From Streptomyces sp. NBC_01498 (GTDB lineage Bacteria; Actinomycetota; Actinomycetes; Streptomycetales; Streptomycetaceae), in the NCBI RefSeq assembly GCF_036327775.1, contig NZ_CP109598.1, positions 3,534,001 to 3,598,000 on the forward strand: a DNA stretch of 64,000 nt. The letters run 5' to 3'. The notes beneath the pieces were generated by a model. It was not told the origin of the DNA. It did not search any database and saw only the letters and a program-made list of their open reading frames with translations. The position numbers were made by a program, and so were the translations under genes. This document shows, in pieces, positions 15,944-24,636 of the stretch; position 1 is the first letter of the stretch; every line of letters starts with the position of its first letter.

Positions 15944-16846
15944 TCACAGCGGCGCGTCCGCCAGGAGACGGGCCAAGGTGCGGCGGCCCGTCCGGCACAT
16001 CGCCGGGTTGCTGTCGACGTAGTACCAGACCAGTCCCATCGACTGGACGAACGCCCACGCCTTGCCCCGCTGCCACTCCGGCTCGTCGCAGCCCAGGCGC
16101 TCGCGGAGCACCCGGCGCGGCCCGGTCTCCAGCAGGTGCCACGCGCCCACCAGATCCAGCGACGGGTCCGCCGGCCCGAAGCCGCCGACGTCGAGGATGC
16201 CCGCGAGACGGCCGCCGGACACGAGCACGTTGCCCGGAATCAGATCGCTGTGGCTCATGACGTCCTCCGCCGCTCCTCGGGGGAGATCGCGCAGGGTCGC
16301 CCACATCCGTCGCAGCCGTGGGACGTCCAGCAGGTGCGTGCTGTGCCCGAAACAGGTCTCCATCCACCCGTCGTGCGCGCGCAGGTCGCCCCCTCGCCCC
16401 GTACCGGAGAACGTCCGGCCGCGCGCCCCGATCGCGCGTACGTCCCCGATGAAGTCCGCCAGATCGCGGGCGAACGCGACTGATTCACCCGGGTCCTCGT
16501 CGTCCGCCACGGTCCCGGGCAGCCAGGTCTGTACCGCCCACGGCAGCGGGTAGCCCGCGCCTGGTGCCCCCAGCGCGACCGGCTCGGGCGTGGGGCACCG
16601 CGTACGGCCCGCCAACTCGCGCGCCGCTTCCGCCTCCGCTTCGAGCCGGCGCCGGGTCGTCTCGACGGCGGCGGCCTCAAGCGGCAGGCGCGCCGCCAGC
16701 TTGTCCCCCATGCGGAAGACGGCGTTCACCGTGCCCTGTGCGGTGATACCCCGGACCGGCAGGTCCCGCCACTGCGGAAACTGCTGATCCACGAGCGTGC
16801 GCACTGTCTGCGCCGTCACCGTCAGCTGGTTCGCGTGCATCTTCAT
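15944..16846 (-). CDS. Aminoglycoside/macrolide phosphotransferase-family kinase
   Basis: 300 aa with the APH/choline-kinase fold. The Brenner motif is SHSDLIPGNVLV (catalytic Asp about 208, Asn about 213). The metal-binding motif is ILDVGGFGPADPSLDLVGAW, with DVG in place of the usual DFG/DWG. The N-terminal lobe (VNAVFRMGDKLAARLPL) holds the ATP lysine. Similar proteins are annotated as macrolide 2'-phosphotransferases or as unknown small-molecule kinases; resistance function cannot be claimed from sequence. ATG 16846 and a second ATG two codons on are equivalent starts. Convergent with the methyltransferase gene. Confidence 0.8.
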   Translation of the reverse strand: MKMHANQLTVTAQTVRTLVDQQFPQWRDLPVRGITAQGTVNAVFRMGDKLAARLPLEAAAVETTRRRLEAEAEAARELAGRTRCPTPEPVALGAPGAGYPLPWAVQTWLPGTVADDEDPGESVAFARDLADFIGDVRAIGARGRTFSGTGRGGDLRAHDGWMETCFGHSTHLLDVPRLRRMWATLRDLPRGAAEDVMSHSDLIPGNVLVSGGRLAGILDVGGFGPADPSLDLVGAWHLLETGPRRVLRERLGCDEPEWQRGKAWAFVQSMGLVWYYVDSNPAMCRTGRRTLARLLADAPL

Positions 16847-16912
16847 GCGGGAAGCTTCCGCGTCTCGCGCCTCATCCGCAACGCGCTTTCGCCGTACGGC
16901 CCGACGGCCCGG

Positions 16913-17407
16913 TCAGCAGCCGCAGGCTCCCGCGACCGGGGCGGTCAGCCCGTCCGGCTCCCGGCGCTCGGGGCCCCGCAGGGTCTCGTACGCGAAGCCC
17001 TCACGCACCCAGTACTCGAACCCGCCGAGCATCTCCTTTACCTGGTAGCCGAGTTCGGCCAGGGCGAGCGCGGCACGGGTGGCACCGTTGCAGCCGGGCC
17101 CCCAGCAGTAGGTGACGACAGGCACCGACCTGTCCAGCACGTCCCCGGCCCGCTCGGCGATCAGGGCGGTGGGCAGATGGACCGCGCCGGGGACGTGTCC
17201 CTGGTCCCAGGACTCGGTGGAACGGGAGTCGAGCACCACGAATCCGGGGTCCCGCACCACCGATCCGGAGTCCCCCTCGGCCGCGAGCCCGGCCGCGACG
17301 TCGGACACGTCGGCGTACAGGCGCAGCGAGGCGCGGAAGTGGGCGGCGGCCTCGGCGGGCGAGGCGGGAGGCACGCGCAGGACGGGGTCGGGAGCGGTCA
17401 TGGTCAT
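16913..17407 (-). CDS. Rhodanese-domain sulfurtransferase-like protein
   Basis: 164 aa, one rhodanese domain (about 30-150). The active-site loop is TYCWGPGCNGAT, where the first Cys is at the catalytic position; GHVPGAVHLP and GFEYW are the conserved flanking motifs. The C-terminus ends GACGC. Single-domain rhodaneses move sulfane sulfur or act in cyanide/sulfide stress. It is divergent from an Lrp/AsnC regulator whose start lies about 120 bp away, and such pairs are often regulatory. No signal peptide. Confidence 0.85.
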   Translation of the reverse strand: MTMTAPDPVLRVPPASPAEAAAHFRASLRLYADVSDVAAGLAAEGDSGSVVRDPGFVVLDSRSTESWDQGHVPGAVHLPTALIAERAGDVLDRSVPVVTYCWGPGCNGATRAALALAELGYQVKEMLGGFEYWVREGFAYETLRGPERREPDGLTAPVAGACGC

Positions 17408-17529
17408 GGGCGGGTGCCTTTCCTGACGAGGGATACGGCCCCGAATCTACGGCCCGGCCAGGCTCCGTCGAAGGCATCATCCACGGCCTCTCATTGCCTT
17501 CGCCGGGAAATGCGTGGTACTTCTCGCCC

Positions 17530-17976
17530 ATGACCGCGTTTTCCCTCGACGCCACCGACTGGCACATTCTCGACGTCCTCCAGCGCGACGGCCGCGCCAG
17601 CTTCGCCGACCTCGCTCGCGCCGTCTCCATGTCACCGAGCGCGGTGACCGAGCGCGTGCGCCGGCTGGAGGAGGCGGGGATCATCAGCGGCTACGCGGCG
17701 GTCGTGGACCCGGAGCGGGTCGGGCTGACGATCATGGCGTTCGTACGGCTGCGCTACCCGAACAGCAACTACAAGCCCTTCCACGACCTGGTCGACGTGA
17801 TGCCGGAGGTCCTGGAGGCGCACCACGTGACCGGCGACGACTGCTTCGTCATCAAGGTCGCGGCGCGTTCCATGCGCCACCTCGAGGAGATCACCGGCCA
17901 GCTCGGCGGCCTGGGCCCCGTCACGACGAGCGTCGTGTACTCGTCCCCGCTGCCTCGGCGCCCGGTGGGCCGCTGA
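17530..17976 (+). CDS. Lrp/AsnC-family transcriptional regulator
   Basis: 148 aa. The N-terminal HTH (LDATDWHILDVLQRDGRASF, LARAVSMSPSAVTERVRRLEEAGII) is followed by the RAM/ligand domain from about 70 (VGLTIMAFVRL, EAHHVTGDDCFVIKVAA). I used the ATG giving MTAFSLDATD; the open frame continues 12 codons upstream. Its likely target is the divergent rhodanese gene. The effector is probably an amino acid or sulfur-linked metabolite, which is inference. Confidence 0.88.
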   Translation: MTAFSLDATDWHILDVLQRDGRASFADLARAVSMSPSAVTERVRRLEEAGIISGYAAVVDPERVGLTIMAFVRLRYPNSNYKPFHDLVDVMPEVLEAHHVTGDDCFVIKVAARSMRHLEEITGQLGGLGPVTTSVVYSSPLPRRPVGR

Positions 17977-18126
17977 ACTGCGGGAGTTCCTGTACGTACG
18001 GATCGGCGGCCGGCGCGCACCCGCGTCGAAGGCGGCCCGCAGCGGGCCCGGGGCGTCACGCCGCGTGCCGGATACGGGCCGGCCGGCCGTACCGCGCGCT
18101 CGGGGACGCACGGCACGGCGACACGG

Positions 18127-18669
18127 TCAGAGGTCGATGTTCGGCCCCTGGGGTATGGAGTTGAGGACGAGGTCCTCCAGCATTCTGACCTTGCTTCCGT
18201 CGAAACCGTACCGAGCCCACGCACGGCCCGTGATCCCGCGCTTCTGACCGTTGCTGATCAGCCAGATGGTGTCCGACGACGGGGCGTCGGCCAGGATGGC
18301 ACCCACGGACAGGGGGCCTCCGTCGGTGATACTGGCGAGGTCGATCACCTGCTGCACTCCGTCGTAGGAGTGGAACAGGTTGAGGTACGTGGCGTCGCCG
18401 GGAATCCCCCGGCGCTTGCCGTCGATGACGATCCAGACGGTCATGCTGCCGAGCGTCTTGAGACGGTATCCGTTGAGTTCCGGCCGGTCGGCCACAGCGC
18501 CCTTCGTCGTACGGGCGGCGCCTTCCGCCGCGCTCAGTTCCGCGACCGTGCGCGCGCCGGCCGGGGCCTCGGCGGCACTCGCCGGGAACGCCGTTCCGAG
18601 CGCGAGCGGAATGGCGAGGGCGAGGCTGACGGCGCCGAGTGACGCGCGTCGACCGAGGGTGCTGGACAT
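18127..18669 (-). CDS. Secreted protein with two repeats of a W-x-(I/V)-x-(D/N)-G-x-(K/R)-R-G-I motif
   Basis: 180 aa. A Sec signal peptide is clear (MSSTLGRRASLGAVSLALA, cleavage after PASA). The mature protein carries two related units, VWIVIDGKRRGIPGDATYLNLF (about residues 88-109, ending at the aromatic pair) and IWLISNGQKRGITGRAWARYGF (about 138-159). Repeats of this general form occur in exported actinobacterial proteins, often near cell-wall enzymes, without an assigned fold I can name securely. GGAGGAG precedes the ATG closely. It is divergent from the DHFR-like gene. Function unknown; surface or matrix binding is a guess. Confidence 0.75.
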   Translation of the reverse strand: MSSTLGRRASLGAVSLALAIPLALGTAFPASAAEAPAGARTVAELSAAEGAARTTKGAVADRPELNGYRLKTLGSMTVWIVIDGKRRGIPGDATYLNLFHSYDGVQQVIDLASITDGGPLSVGAILADAPSSDTIWLISNGQKRGITGRAWARYGFDGSKVRMLEDLVLNSIPQGPNIDL

Positions 18670-19052
18670 GGCTCCTCCAAGGAGTCGGGAGAGTTGATGG
18701 AGCCGCGGGGCGGGTGATTCTCCGCCCGGCGGCGCCCCCTCAGGCTGGCAAAACCCGGACAGCCTTCCCATCCCAGAAAGTTGGGGTGCTCCGCCGTCCA
18801 GCGGCGGCGGAGACCGTGAGGGGGCACGGGGCTTCAGCACCGCCGCGGCCTTCGACAACGTCTCGGTCGGTAAGGCCGACCGACCCGGTCGATCGGATTG
18901 GTCCGCCGGTTTGTGTCGATGACGAGGTGACCCGTTCGCCGTTGTCAGTGAAGCCGCCGCCGGAAGGCGCGGCACACGGACAGCAGCACACGGACAGCAG
19001 CACACGGACAGCAGCACACGGGCATACGTACGAACGAACGAAGGACACGCGC
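18670..19052. other. Divergent promoter region with 14-bp repeats
   Basis: No gene is seen in these 383 bp. At 18972-19013 the unit CACACGGACAGCAG occurs three times in tandem, with a fourth partial copy. A TGTCGA element at 18914-18919 resembles the -35 reported for ECF42 sigma factors. The matching -10 is imperfect (CGCC after 17 bp). Confidence 0.5.
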
Positions 19053-19679
19053 ATGCGCAAGCTGACGGTGATGACATTCGTCTCCCTCGACGGGGTCATG
19101 CAGGCGCCCGGTGGCGGTGACGAGGACCGGGACGGCGGATTCGAGCACGGCGGGTGGGCGGTGCCGCACATCGGGGCCGATTTCATCGAGCGGATGGCCG
19201 GGTTCACGCGCCGCGCCGACGCGCTGCTCGTCGGCCGCCGGACGTACGACATCTTCGCCGCCACCTGGCCGCTCGCCGAGGCCGACGATCCGATCGGGTC
19301 GAAGATGAACAGCGTGCGGAAGTACGTCGCGTCGCGGACACTGGACACCGTGTCGTGGCAGAACGCGACGCTGCTCACGGGCGACGTGCCCAAGGCGGTC
19401 GCCGCCCTCAAGCAGGTCGGTGACGGCGAGATCCAGGTGCACGGCAGCGGTGATCTGGTGCAGACGCTGGTGCGGCACGACCTGGTGGACGAGTTCCTCG
19501 TCCTGGTCTTCCCAGTGCTCATCGGCTCCGGCAAGCGGCTCTTCGGGAGCGGCACCGTACCGGCCGGGCTGAAGCTCACCCGGACCGAGCGGTCGGACGG
19601 CGGTGTGGTGATCAGTACGTACGAGAGGGCCGGCCGGGTCGAGTACGGGGCCATGGGCCCGGAAACGGGCAACTGGTGA
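19053..19679 (+). CDS. Dihydrofolate reductase-like (RibD C-terminal domain) protein
   Basis: 208 aa with the DHFR/RibD-C fold: MTFVSLDGVMQAPGG at the N-terminus, ADALLVGRRTYDIFAATWP (NADPH-binding region) and HGSGDLVQTLVRHDLVDEFLVLVFPVLIGSGKRLF. Such YwjB/YyaP-like proteins are not true folate enzymes; a pterin or flavin-type reductase role is the usual suggestion. It lies directly upstream of the DGPF/YCII and ECF sigma genes, and similar reductases often occur among genes tied to this sigma group. The ATG at 19053 gives the family N-terminus. Confidence 0.83.
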   Translation: MRKLTVMTFVSLDGVMQAPGGGDEDRDGGFEHGGWAVPHIGADFIERMAGFTRRADALLVGRRTYDIFAATWPLAEADDPIGSKMNSVRKYVASRTLDTVSWQNATLLTGDVPKAVAALKQVGDGEIQVHGSGDLVQTLVRHDLVDEFLVLVFPVLIGSGKRLFGSGTVPAGLKLTRTERSDGGVVISTYERAGRVEYGAMGPETGNW

Positions 19680-19789
19680 CACGACCGACCCGACGCCCGA
19701 CATCCCAACACCCCCCGACATCCAACACCCCGGCACCTGATGCCCGACGCCAAACGCCCGACGAACAGCCGAAACGGAGAACGAGCGGC

Positions 19790-20128
19790 ATGCCGCAGTA
19801 CGCGATTCTGATCTACGAGAAGGAAACCCCCGGCGGCATCGCCGACATCCCGCCGGACGTCATGGAGGCCAACCTCCGCGTCGGCGAGCAGATCGAGGCG
19901 ATGGGCGCGCGTGTCGTCCACGAGCAGGGGCTGGAGCCGAGCGCCGCCACGCGGACCATCCACAAGGACGGGCTGGTCACCGACGGGCCGTTCATCGAGA
20001 GCAAGGAGGTGATCGCCGGATTCTTCGTGGTCGAGACGGAAGACCTCGAAACGGCGGTCGCCATCGGCAGGTTGCTTCCGATCATGGACGGCGCGGTGGA
20101 GGTACGGCCGCTGCTTTCCGCCGGGTGA
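19790..20128 (+). CDS. YCII/DGPF-domain protein partnered with an ECF42 sigma factor
   Basis: 112 aa. The diagnostic DGPF motif is present in TDGPFIESKEVIAGFFVVE, with the YCII-like ferredoxin fold around it (MPQYAILIYEKE). Proteins of this group are the standing genomic partners, and reported regulon members, of ECF42 sigma factors. Enzymatic activity is not known. GGAGA lies before the ATG. The TGA overlaps the sigma gene's GTG by four bases, so the pair is translationally coupled. Confidence 0.88.
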   Translation: MPQYAILIYEKETPGGIADIPPDVMEANLRVGEQIEAMGARVVHEQGLEPSAATRTIHKDGLVTDGPFIESKEVIAGFFVVETEDLETAVAIGRLLPIMDGAVEVRPLLSAG

Positions 20129-21519
20129 GCCCGGGTGGGACCCCGGTCCGGGACGCGGTCGAGGACGCGCACCGTCGCGAGTGGGCCTCGGTGCTCGCCG
20201 CGACGGTGCGGGTCACCCGCGATCTCGATCTGGCCGAGGAGTGCGTTCAGGACGCGTACGCCGCCGCCCTCACCGAGTGGGCGCGCGGCGGCGTACCGCG
20301 CAGGCCCGGCGCCTGGCTGACGACCGCCGCGCGGCACAACGCGCTCGACGCCCTGCGCCGCGCCCGTACGCTCCGGTCGAAGCTGCACCTCCTGATCGAG
20401 CCGGAGTCCGGAACCGGGACCGGGACGGAGTCCGAAACCGGGACCGAGCCCGGGAACGGGTGGAATCCCGGGGCCCAGCCCGAACCCAGGATCGGAACCG
20501 AAACCGGGACCGAGAGGGATCCCGGGACCGGGCCCGAACCCAGGATCGGAAGCGGGGCCGGGCCCGAAGCGCGTCGAGCGGCCGTCTCCGACGACCGGCT
20601 GCGGCTCGTCTTCCTCTGCTGTCATCCCGCGCTCGCCCCCGCCGCCCGGATCGCGCTCACCCTGCGCCTCGTCTGTGGCGTGCCGACCGCCGATGTCGCG
20701 CGGGCGTTCCTGGTGCCCGAGCCCACCATGGCGGCTCGGATCACCCGCGCCAAGAAGAAGATCGTGGCGGCCCGCATCCCCTTCCGGATGCCCGCGCCCG
20801 ACGAGTTGCCGAACCGCCTCGACCCCGTGCTCGCCACCATCCATCTCCTCTTCACCACCGGTCACACCGCACCGACCGGCCCGGCGCTGACCAGGGACGA
20901 CATCGCCGAGCGGGCACTCGATCTGGCCCGGACGCTGTACGCGCTGCTGCCGGACGAGCGGGAGGTACGGGGTCTGCTGGCGCTGCTTCTCGCCAGCCAC
21001 GCCCGCCGGGCCACGCGTACGACACCGGCCGGGCGCCCCTCGCTGCTGGAGGCGCAGGACCGAACGACCTGGGACCGGGACGCCGTCGCCGAGGCCCACC
21101 GGCTGGTCGTCGGCGCGCTCCGGGGCGGCTCCCCCGGGCGGTACGGACTCCAGGCGGCCATCGCCTCGCTGCACGCGTCCGCGCCGACGTACGCCGAGAC
21201 GGACTGGGCGCAGATCCTGGTTCTGTACGACGCGCTGCTGGTGATCTGGCCCTCGCCGGTGGTCGCGCTGAACCGGGCCGTCGCGGTCGCCGTGGTGGAC
21301 GGGCCGGCGACCGGGCTGGCCGAGGTGGAGGCGCTCGAACAGGACGGGCGGCTCGCCGCGTACCACTACCTGCCCGCCGTCAAGGCCGATCTGCTGCGCC
21401 GTCTGGGGCGGTCGCAGGACGCCGCCGTCGCGTACGAGCGGGCGATCGCGCTGGCGGACAACGACGCCGAACGCGCCTTCCTCGCCGACCGTCTCGCCGA
21501 GACGGGCCGCCGGGACTGA
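20125..21519 (+). CDS. ECF sigma factor, ECF42 type with C-terminal TPR-like extension
   Basis: 464 aa, far longer than a basic ECF sigma. Sigma2 is at about 12-80 (LAEECVQDAYAAALTEW, RRPGAWLTTAARHNALDALRRAR). Sigma4 is at about 155-220 (ALTLRLVCGVPTADVARAFLVPEPTMAARITRAKKKI). A long C-terminal region (about 225-460) has the helical DUF6596/TPR arrangement (ALNRAVAVAVVDGPATGLAEVEAL, DAAVAYERAIALADNDAER) that replaces a classical anti-sigma partner in ECF42. Between sigma2 and sigma4 is an extra low-complexity linker of about 55 residues (repeats of GTGTESETGTEPG). The GTG start is coupled to the YCII gene. Confidence 0.9.
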   Translation: MSPGGTPVRDAVEDAHRREWASVLAATVRVTRDLDLAEECVQDAYAAALTEWARGGVPRRPGAWLTTAARHNALDALRRARTLRSKLHLLIEPESGTGTGTESETGTEPGNGWNPGAQPEPRIGTETGTERDPGTGPEPRIGSGAGPEARRAAVSDDRLRLVFLCCHPALAPAARIALTLRLVCGVPTADVARAFLVPEPTMAARITRAKKKIVAARIPFRMPAPDELPNRLDPVLATIHLLFTTGHTAPTGPALTRDDIAERALDLARTLYALLPDEREVRGLLALLLASHARRATRTTPAGRPSLLEAQDRTTWDRDAVAEAHRLVVGALRGGSPGRYGLQAAIASLHASAPTYAETDWAQILVLYDALLVIWPSPVVALNRAVAVAVVDGPATGLAEVEALEQDGRLAAYHYLPAVKADLLRRLGRSQDAAVAYERAIALADNDAERAFLADRLAETGRRD

Positions 21520-21662
21520 GCCAACGGCACAAACCGGGCGGGACGGGGCCGGCAGTGTCGACCGGCCGACAGGCCGACAGGGCCGACAGGGCGGGACGAA
21601 CCGCCGCCGCCCGACCCCCGCACCGCCCCGCACCGCGAAGCCCCGCACCGCCCCGCGACGAC

Positions 21663-21699
21663 GACGGACCGGGCGCCCTCCGTGGGCGGCCGGTCCGTC
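21663..21699. terminator. Bidirectional hairpin between convergent genes
   Basis: 16-bp arms with one mismatch (GACGGACCGGGCGCCC and GGGCGGCCGGTCCGTC) around a five-base loop. It lies between the sigma factor stop (21519) and the HtrA-type protease stop (21764). Confidence 0.7.
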
Positions 21700-21763
21700 G
21701 GATTCCTCCGTCTGTTTCCTCCGTCTGCTTACTCCGTCGCCGCCCTCGCCGGCTTTCGAGGAC

Positions 21764-23383
21764 TTACGGCGTGTCTCCCTTGCGCTGGCCCAGCGTGACG
21801 TCGACCTGCGACGCCTTGCCGTCCCGCGTGTAGGTGATCTTGATCTTGTCGCCCGGCTTGTGCGTCCAGATCTCGCTGATCAGCGTCGGGCCGCTGTCGA
21901 TCGGCACGTCGTTGAACTTCGTGATCACATCGCCCGACCTGAGCCCCGCCTTGGCCGCCGGCCCGTCCGGAGTCACGGCCGGGGTGCCGCCGTCGCCGTC
22001 GCCCGAGATCGTCGCGCCGTCGCCGCCCTCCGACATGGAGACGGTCGCGCCGATGACGGGGTAGACGGGCTGGCCGGTCCTGATCAGCTCGCCCGCGACG
22101 GTCTTCGCCTGGTTGATCGGGATGGCGAAGCCGAGGCCGATCGAACCGGACTGGCCGCTGCCCCCGCCCCCGCCGCCCGAGGGCTGGATGGCGGAGTTCA
22201 TACCGATGACCGCGCCGCGCGCGTCCAGCAGCGGGCCGCCGGAGTTGCCGGGGTTGATGGAGGCGTCGGTCTGGAGGGCGCTCATGTACGAGTTCTTGTC
22301 GCTGGAGCCGTCACCGGAGGCCACCGGGCGGTTCTTGGCGCTGATGATGCCCGTGGTGACGGTGTTGGAGAGCCCGAACGGCGCGCCGATGGCGATGGTC
22401 GAGTCGCCGACCGCCACCTGGTCCGAGTTGCCCAGGGGCAGCGGCTTCAGGCCGGACGGCGGGTTCTTCAGCTTCACCACGGCGACGTCGTAGCCCTCGG
22501 CGCGGCCGACGACCTCGGCCGCGTACACCTTGCCGTTGGAGAACGTCGCCGTCAGGTCGCCGCCGTCGGCGGCCGAGGCCACCACGTGGTTGTTGGTGAG
22601 GATGTGGCCCTGCTTGTCGTAGACGAAGCCCGTGCCCGTGCCGCCGTCGCCGCCCTGGGCCTGCGCCTCGATGGTCACGACACTCGGGAGGGCCTTGCCC
22701 GCCACGGCCGCCGTGCTGCCCGCCTCGCGCTTGAGCGCCGGGGCGTCGGCCGCCGAGACGGTGGTGGAGCCGCCGCCGAGGCTGTTGTCGTTGTTGCGGT
22801 CCGCCGCCCAGTACCCGATCCCGCCGCCGACCACACCGGCCACCAGCGCCGCCGCGAGGACGGCCGCGATCAGGCCGCCGGGGCGCTTGCGGGCCGGCTG
22901 CGGCCCGGACGGCTGCTCGCCCCATCCGCCACCACTGCCGGTGCCTCCGCCGCCGCCTCCGTAATGAGGCTGCGTCGGCGGGGGCGGCGGCCATCCGGAG
23001 TCGGGGGCCGAACCGGTGGAGACCGACGGGCCGGGGCCGCCCGCGTGCCCGTGCTGTCCGTGCTGGCCCGGTCGGTTGTGATCTCCGTACGGGCCCTGCT
23101 GTCCCTGCTCGCCGTACGGGCCGGGCCGGCCCTCCGGGCCGTGCTGGTACGCCGGTACGGCTCCCGGCAGCGGCGTCGTGGGCTCGGAGCCGTGACCGGG
23201 CTCGCTGGCGCGGCCGGGCTGGTCCGGGTACCGGGGAGCCTGGTGCTGCTGCGGCTCCTGGTACCGCTGATCGTGGGCGAACTCCCCCTGGGCGAACGCG
23301 GGTGTGCCCTCAGGAGCGGCAACCGGCACGGGAGGTACGGACGGGGCGGACGGGACCGCAGTGCCCTCGTTCTCGGTGCTCAC
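21764..23383 (-). CDS. HtrA/DegP-like serine protease with PDZ domain
   Basis: 539 aa membrane-anchored protease. Residues 1-160 are a Pro/Gly/Gln/His-rich cytoplasmic region, then one transmembrane helix (about 166-190, LIAAVLAAALVAGVVGGGIGYW). The trypsin-like S1C domain follows with His in ILTNNHVV (about 265), Asp in GYDVAVVKLKNP (about 298) and Ser in GNSGGPLLD (about 380). A PDZ domain is at the C-terminus (about 435-535, GPAAKAGLRSGDVITKFNDV). It degrades or refolds damaged extracytoplasmic proteins. GAGGAG precedes the GTG start. Divergent from the phosphodiesterase gene. Confidence 0.9.
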   Translation of the reverse strand: MSTENEGTAVPSAPSVPPVPVAAPEGTPAFAQGEFAHDQRYQEPQQHQAPRYPDQPGRASEPGHGSEPTTPLPGAVPAYQHGPEGRPGPYGEQGQQGPYGDHNRPGQHGQHGHAGGPGPSVSTGSAPDSGWPPPPPTQPHYGGGGGGTGSGGGWGEQPSGPQPARKRPGGLIAAVLAAALVAGVVGGGIGYWAADRNNDNSLGGGSTTVSAADAPALKREAGSTAAVAGKALPSVVTIEAQAQGGDGGTGTGFVYDKQGHILTNNHVVASAADGGDLTATFSNGKVYAAEVVGRAEGYDVAVVKLKNPPSGLKPLPLGNSDQVAVGDSTIAIGAPFGLSNTVTTGIISAKNRPVASGDGSSDKNSYMSALQTDASINPGNSGGPLLDARGAVIGMNSAIQPSGGGGGGSGQSGSIGLGFAIPINQAKTVAGELIRTGQPVYPVIGATVSMSEGGDGATISGDGDGGTPAVTPDGPAAKAGLRSGDVITKFNDVPIDSGPTLISEIWTHKPGDKIKITYTRDGKASQVDVTLGQRKGDTP

Positions 23384-23652
23384 AGTCTTCTACTCCTCGG
23401 TTCCGCATCAGTCTTCGGCAAGAGTTGCGCTGTTTTCCGCCGCGTTCAGGTGTCGCCACACGCACTTCGGCATGTACACGTCTCTCGTACGTCTCTGCCT
23501 TCAGCTTTTCTCACCGCACGTCAGGCCACGGTAAACAGGACCTGTGTGTCTCCCCGCCATCCTTTATTACGGGGCAAACGGGACGCATCCGCAGCACGTT
23601 CCAAAAGAGGCATCGCCCGGCGCTTACCCCGTACCGGTGACACCATGACGGG

Positions 23653-24474
23653 GTGACTCACGCACGCCGTCGCAGCATCCAGGTCGTCGCCCACCGGGGA
23701 GCCTCCGAGGACGCCCCCGAACACACCCTGGCCGCGTACAAGAAGGCCATCGAGGACGGCGCCGACGCGCTGGAGTGCGATGTACGGCTGACCGCCGACG
23801 GCCATCTCGTGTGCGTACACGACCGCCGCGTGAACCGCACCTCCAACGGACGCGGCGCCGTCTCCGCCCTGGAGCTCGCCGATCTGGCCGCCCTCGACTT
23901 CGGCTCCTGGCGGGGGGCGACGGACAGCGAGGAGAGCCCCGACTGGAACGACCGCTCCCTCACCTCCGTACTGACGCTGGAGCGCCTGCTGGAGCTGGTC
24001 GCCGACACCGACCGGCGCGTCGAGCTCGCCATCGAGACCAAGCACCCCACCCGCTGGGCCGGACAGGTGGAGGAGCGGCTGCTCCGGACGCTGGCGCGGT
24101 TCGGGCTCGACCGCCCGGCGCCCGGCGGATCCTCCGGCACTCCCCCCGTACGCGTCATGAGCTTCTCGGCCCGGTCCCTGCACCGCGTGGCCGCCGCCGC
24201 GCCGCACCTGCCGACCGTCTATCTGATGCAGTTCGCCTCGCCCCGGCTGCGCGACGGACGGCTCCCGGCGGGCGCCGGGATCGCGGGGCCGGGGATCCGC
24301 CTCGTACGGAACCAGCCGGGCTATGTGGAACGCCTGCACAAGGCAGGCCGTCGTGTCCATGTCTGGACGGTGAACGAGCCGGAAGATGTCGAACTCTGCG
24401 CGCGCCTCGGGGTGGAAGCAATCATCACCAACCGCCCCAAACAGGTGCTGTCCCAACTGGGGCGTCTTGCCTGA
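23653..24474 (+). CDS. glpQ: Glycerophosphodiester phosphodiesterase
   Basis: 273 aa, single GDPD TIM barrel. The catalytic signature is intact: VVAHRGASEDAPEHT (His, Arg), ALECDVRLTADGHLVCVHDRRVNRTSNGRG (Glu, Asp, His) and, late, VHVWTVNEPEDVELCARLGVEAIITNRP. It hydrolyses glycerophosphodiesters to glycerol-3-phosphate and alcohol. No signal peptide, so probably cytosolic. The GTG start is the first in-frame initiator. The symbol is by family role; a ugpQ-type name would serve equally well. Confidence 0.88.
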   Translation: MTHARRRSIQVVAHRGASEDAPEHTLAAYKKAIEDGADALECDVRLTADGHLVCVHDRRVNRTSNGRGAVSALELADLAALDFGSWRGATDSEESPDWNDRSLTSVLTLERLLELVADTDRRVELAIETKHPTRWAGQVEERLLRTLARFGLDRPAPGGSSGTPPVRVMSFSARSLHRVAAAAPHLPTVYLMQFASPRLRDGRLPAGAGIAGPGIRLVRNQPGYVERLHKAGRRVHVWTVNEPEDVELCARLGVEAIITNRPKQVLSQLGRLA

Positions 24475-24636
24475 CTTGCCAGGGATTCGGATGCACACAG
24501 GGTGACCTGGAGTACACCGGCGCGTTCGTTCCGTGTTCGACCTCGGTGAGTGCGTCTGCCACCTTCTTCTGGCCGGTTTCCGGCTCCGGCCGTTGGGGCA
24601 TTCACATCGTGGCGTGGGGCGAAGGAGGTCTTGGGG

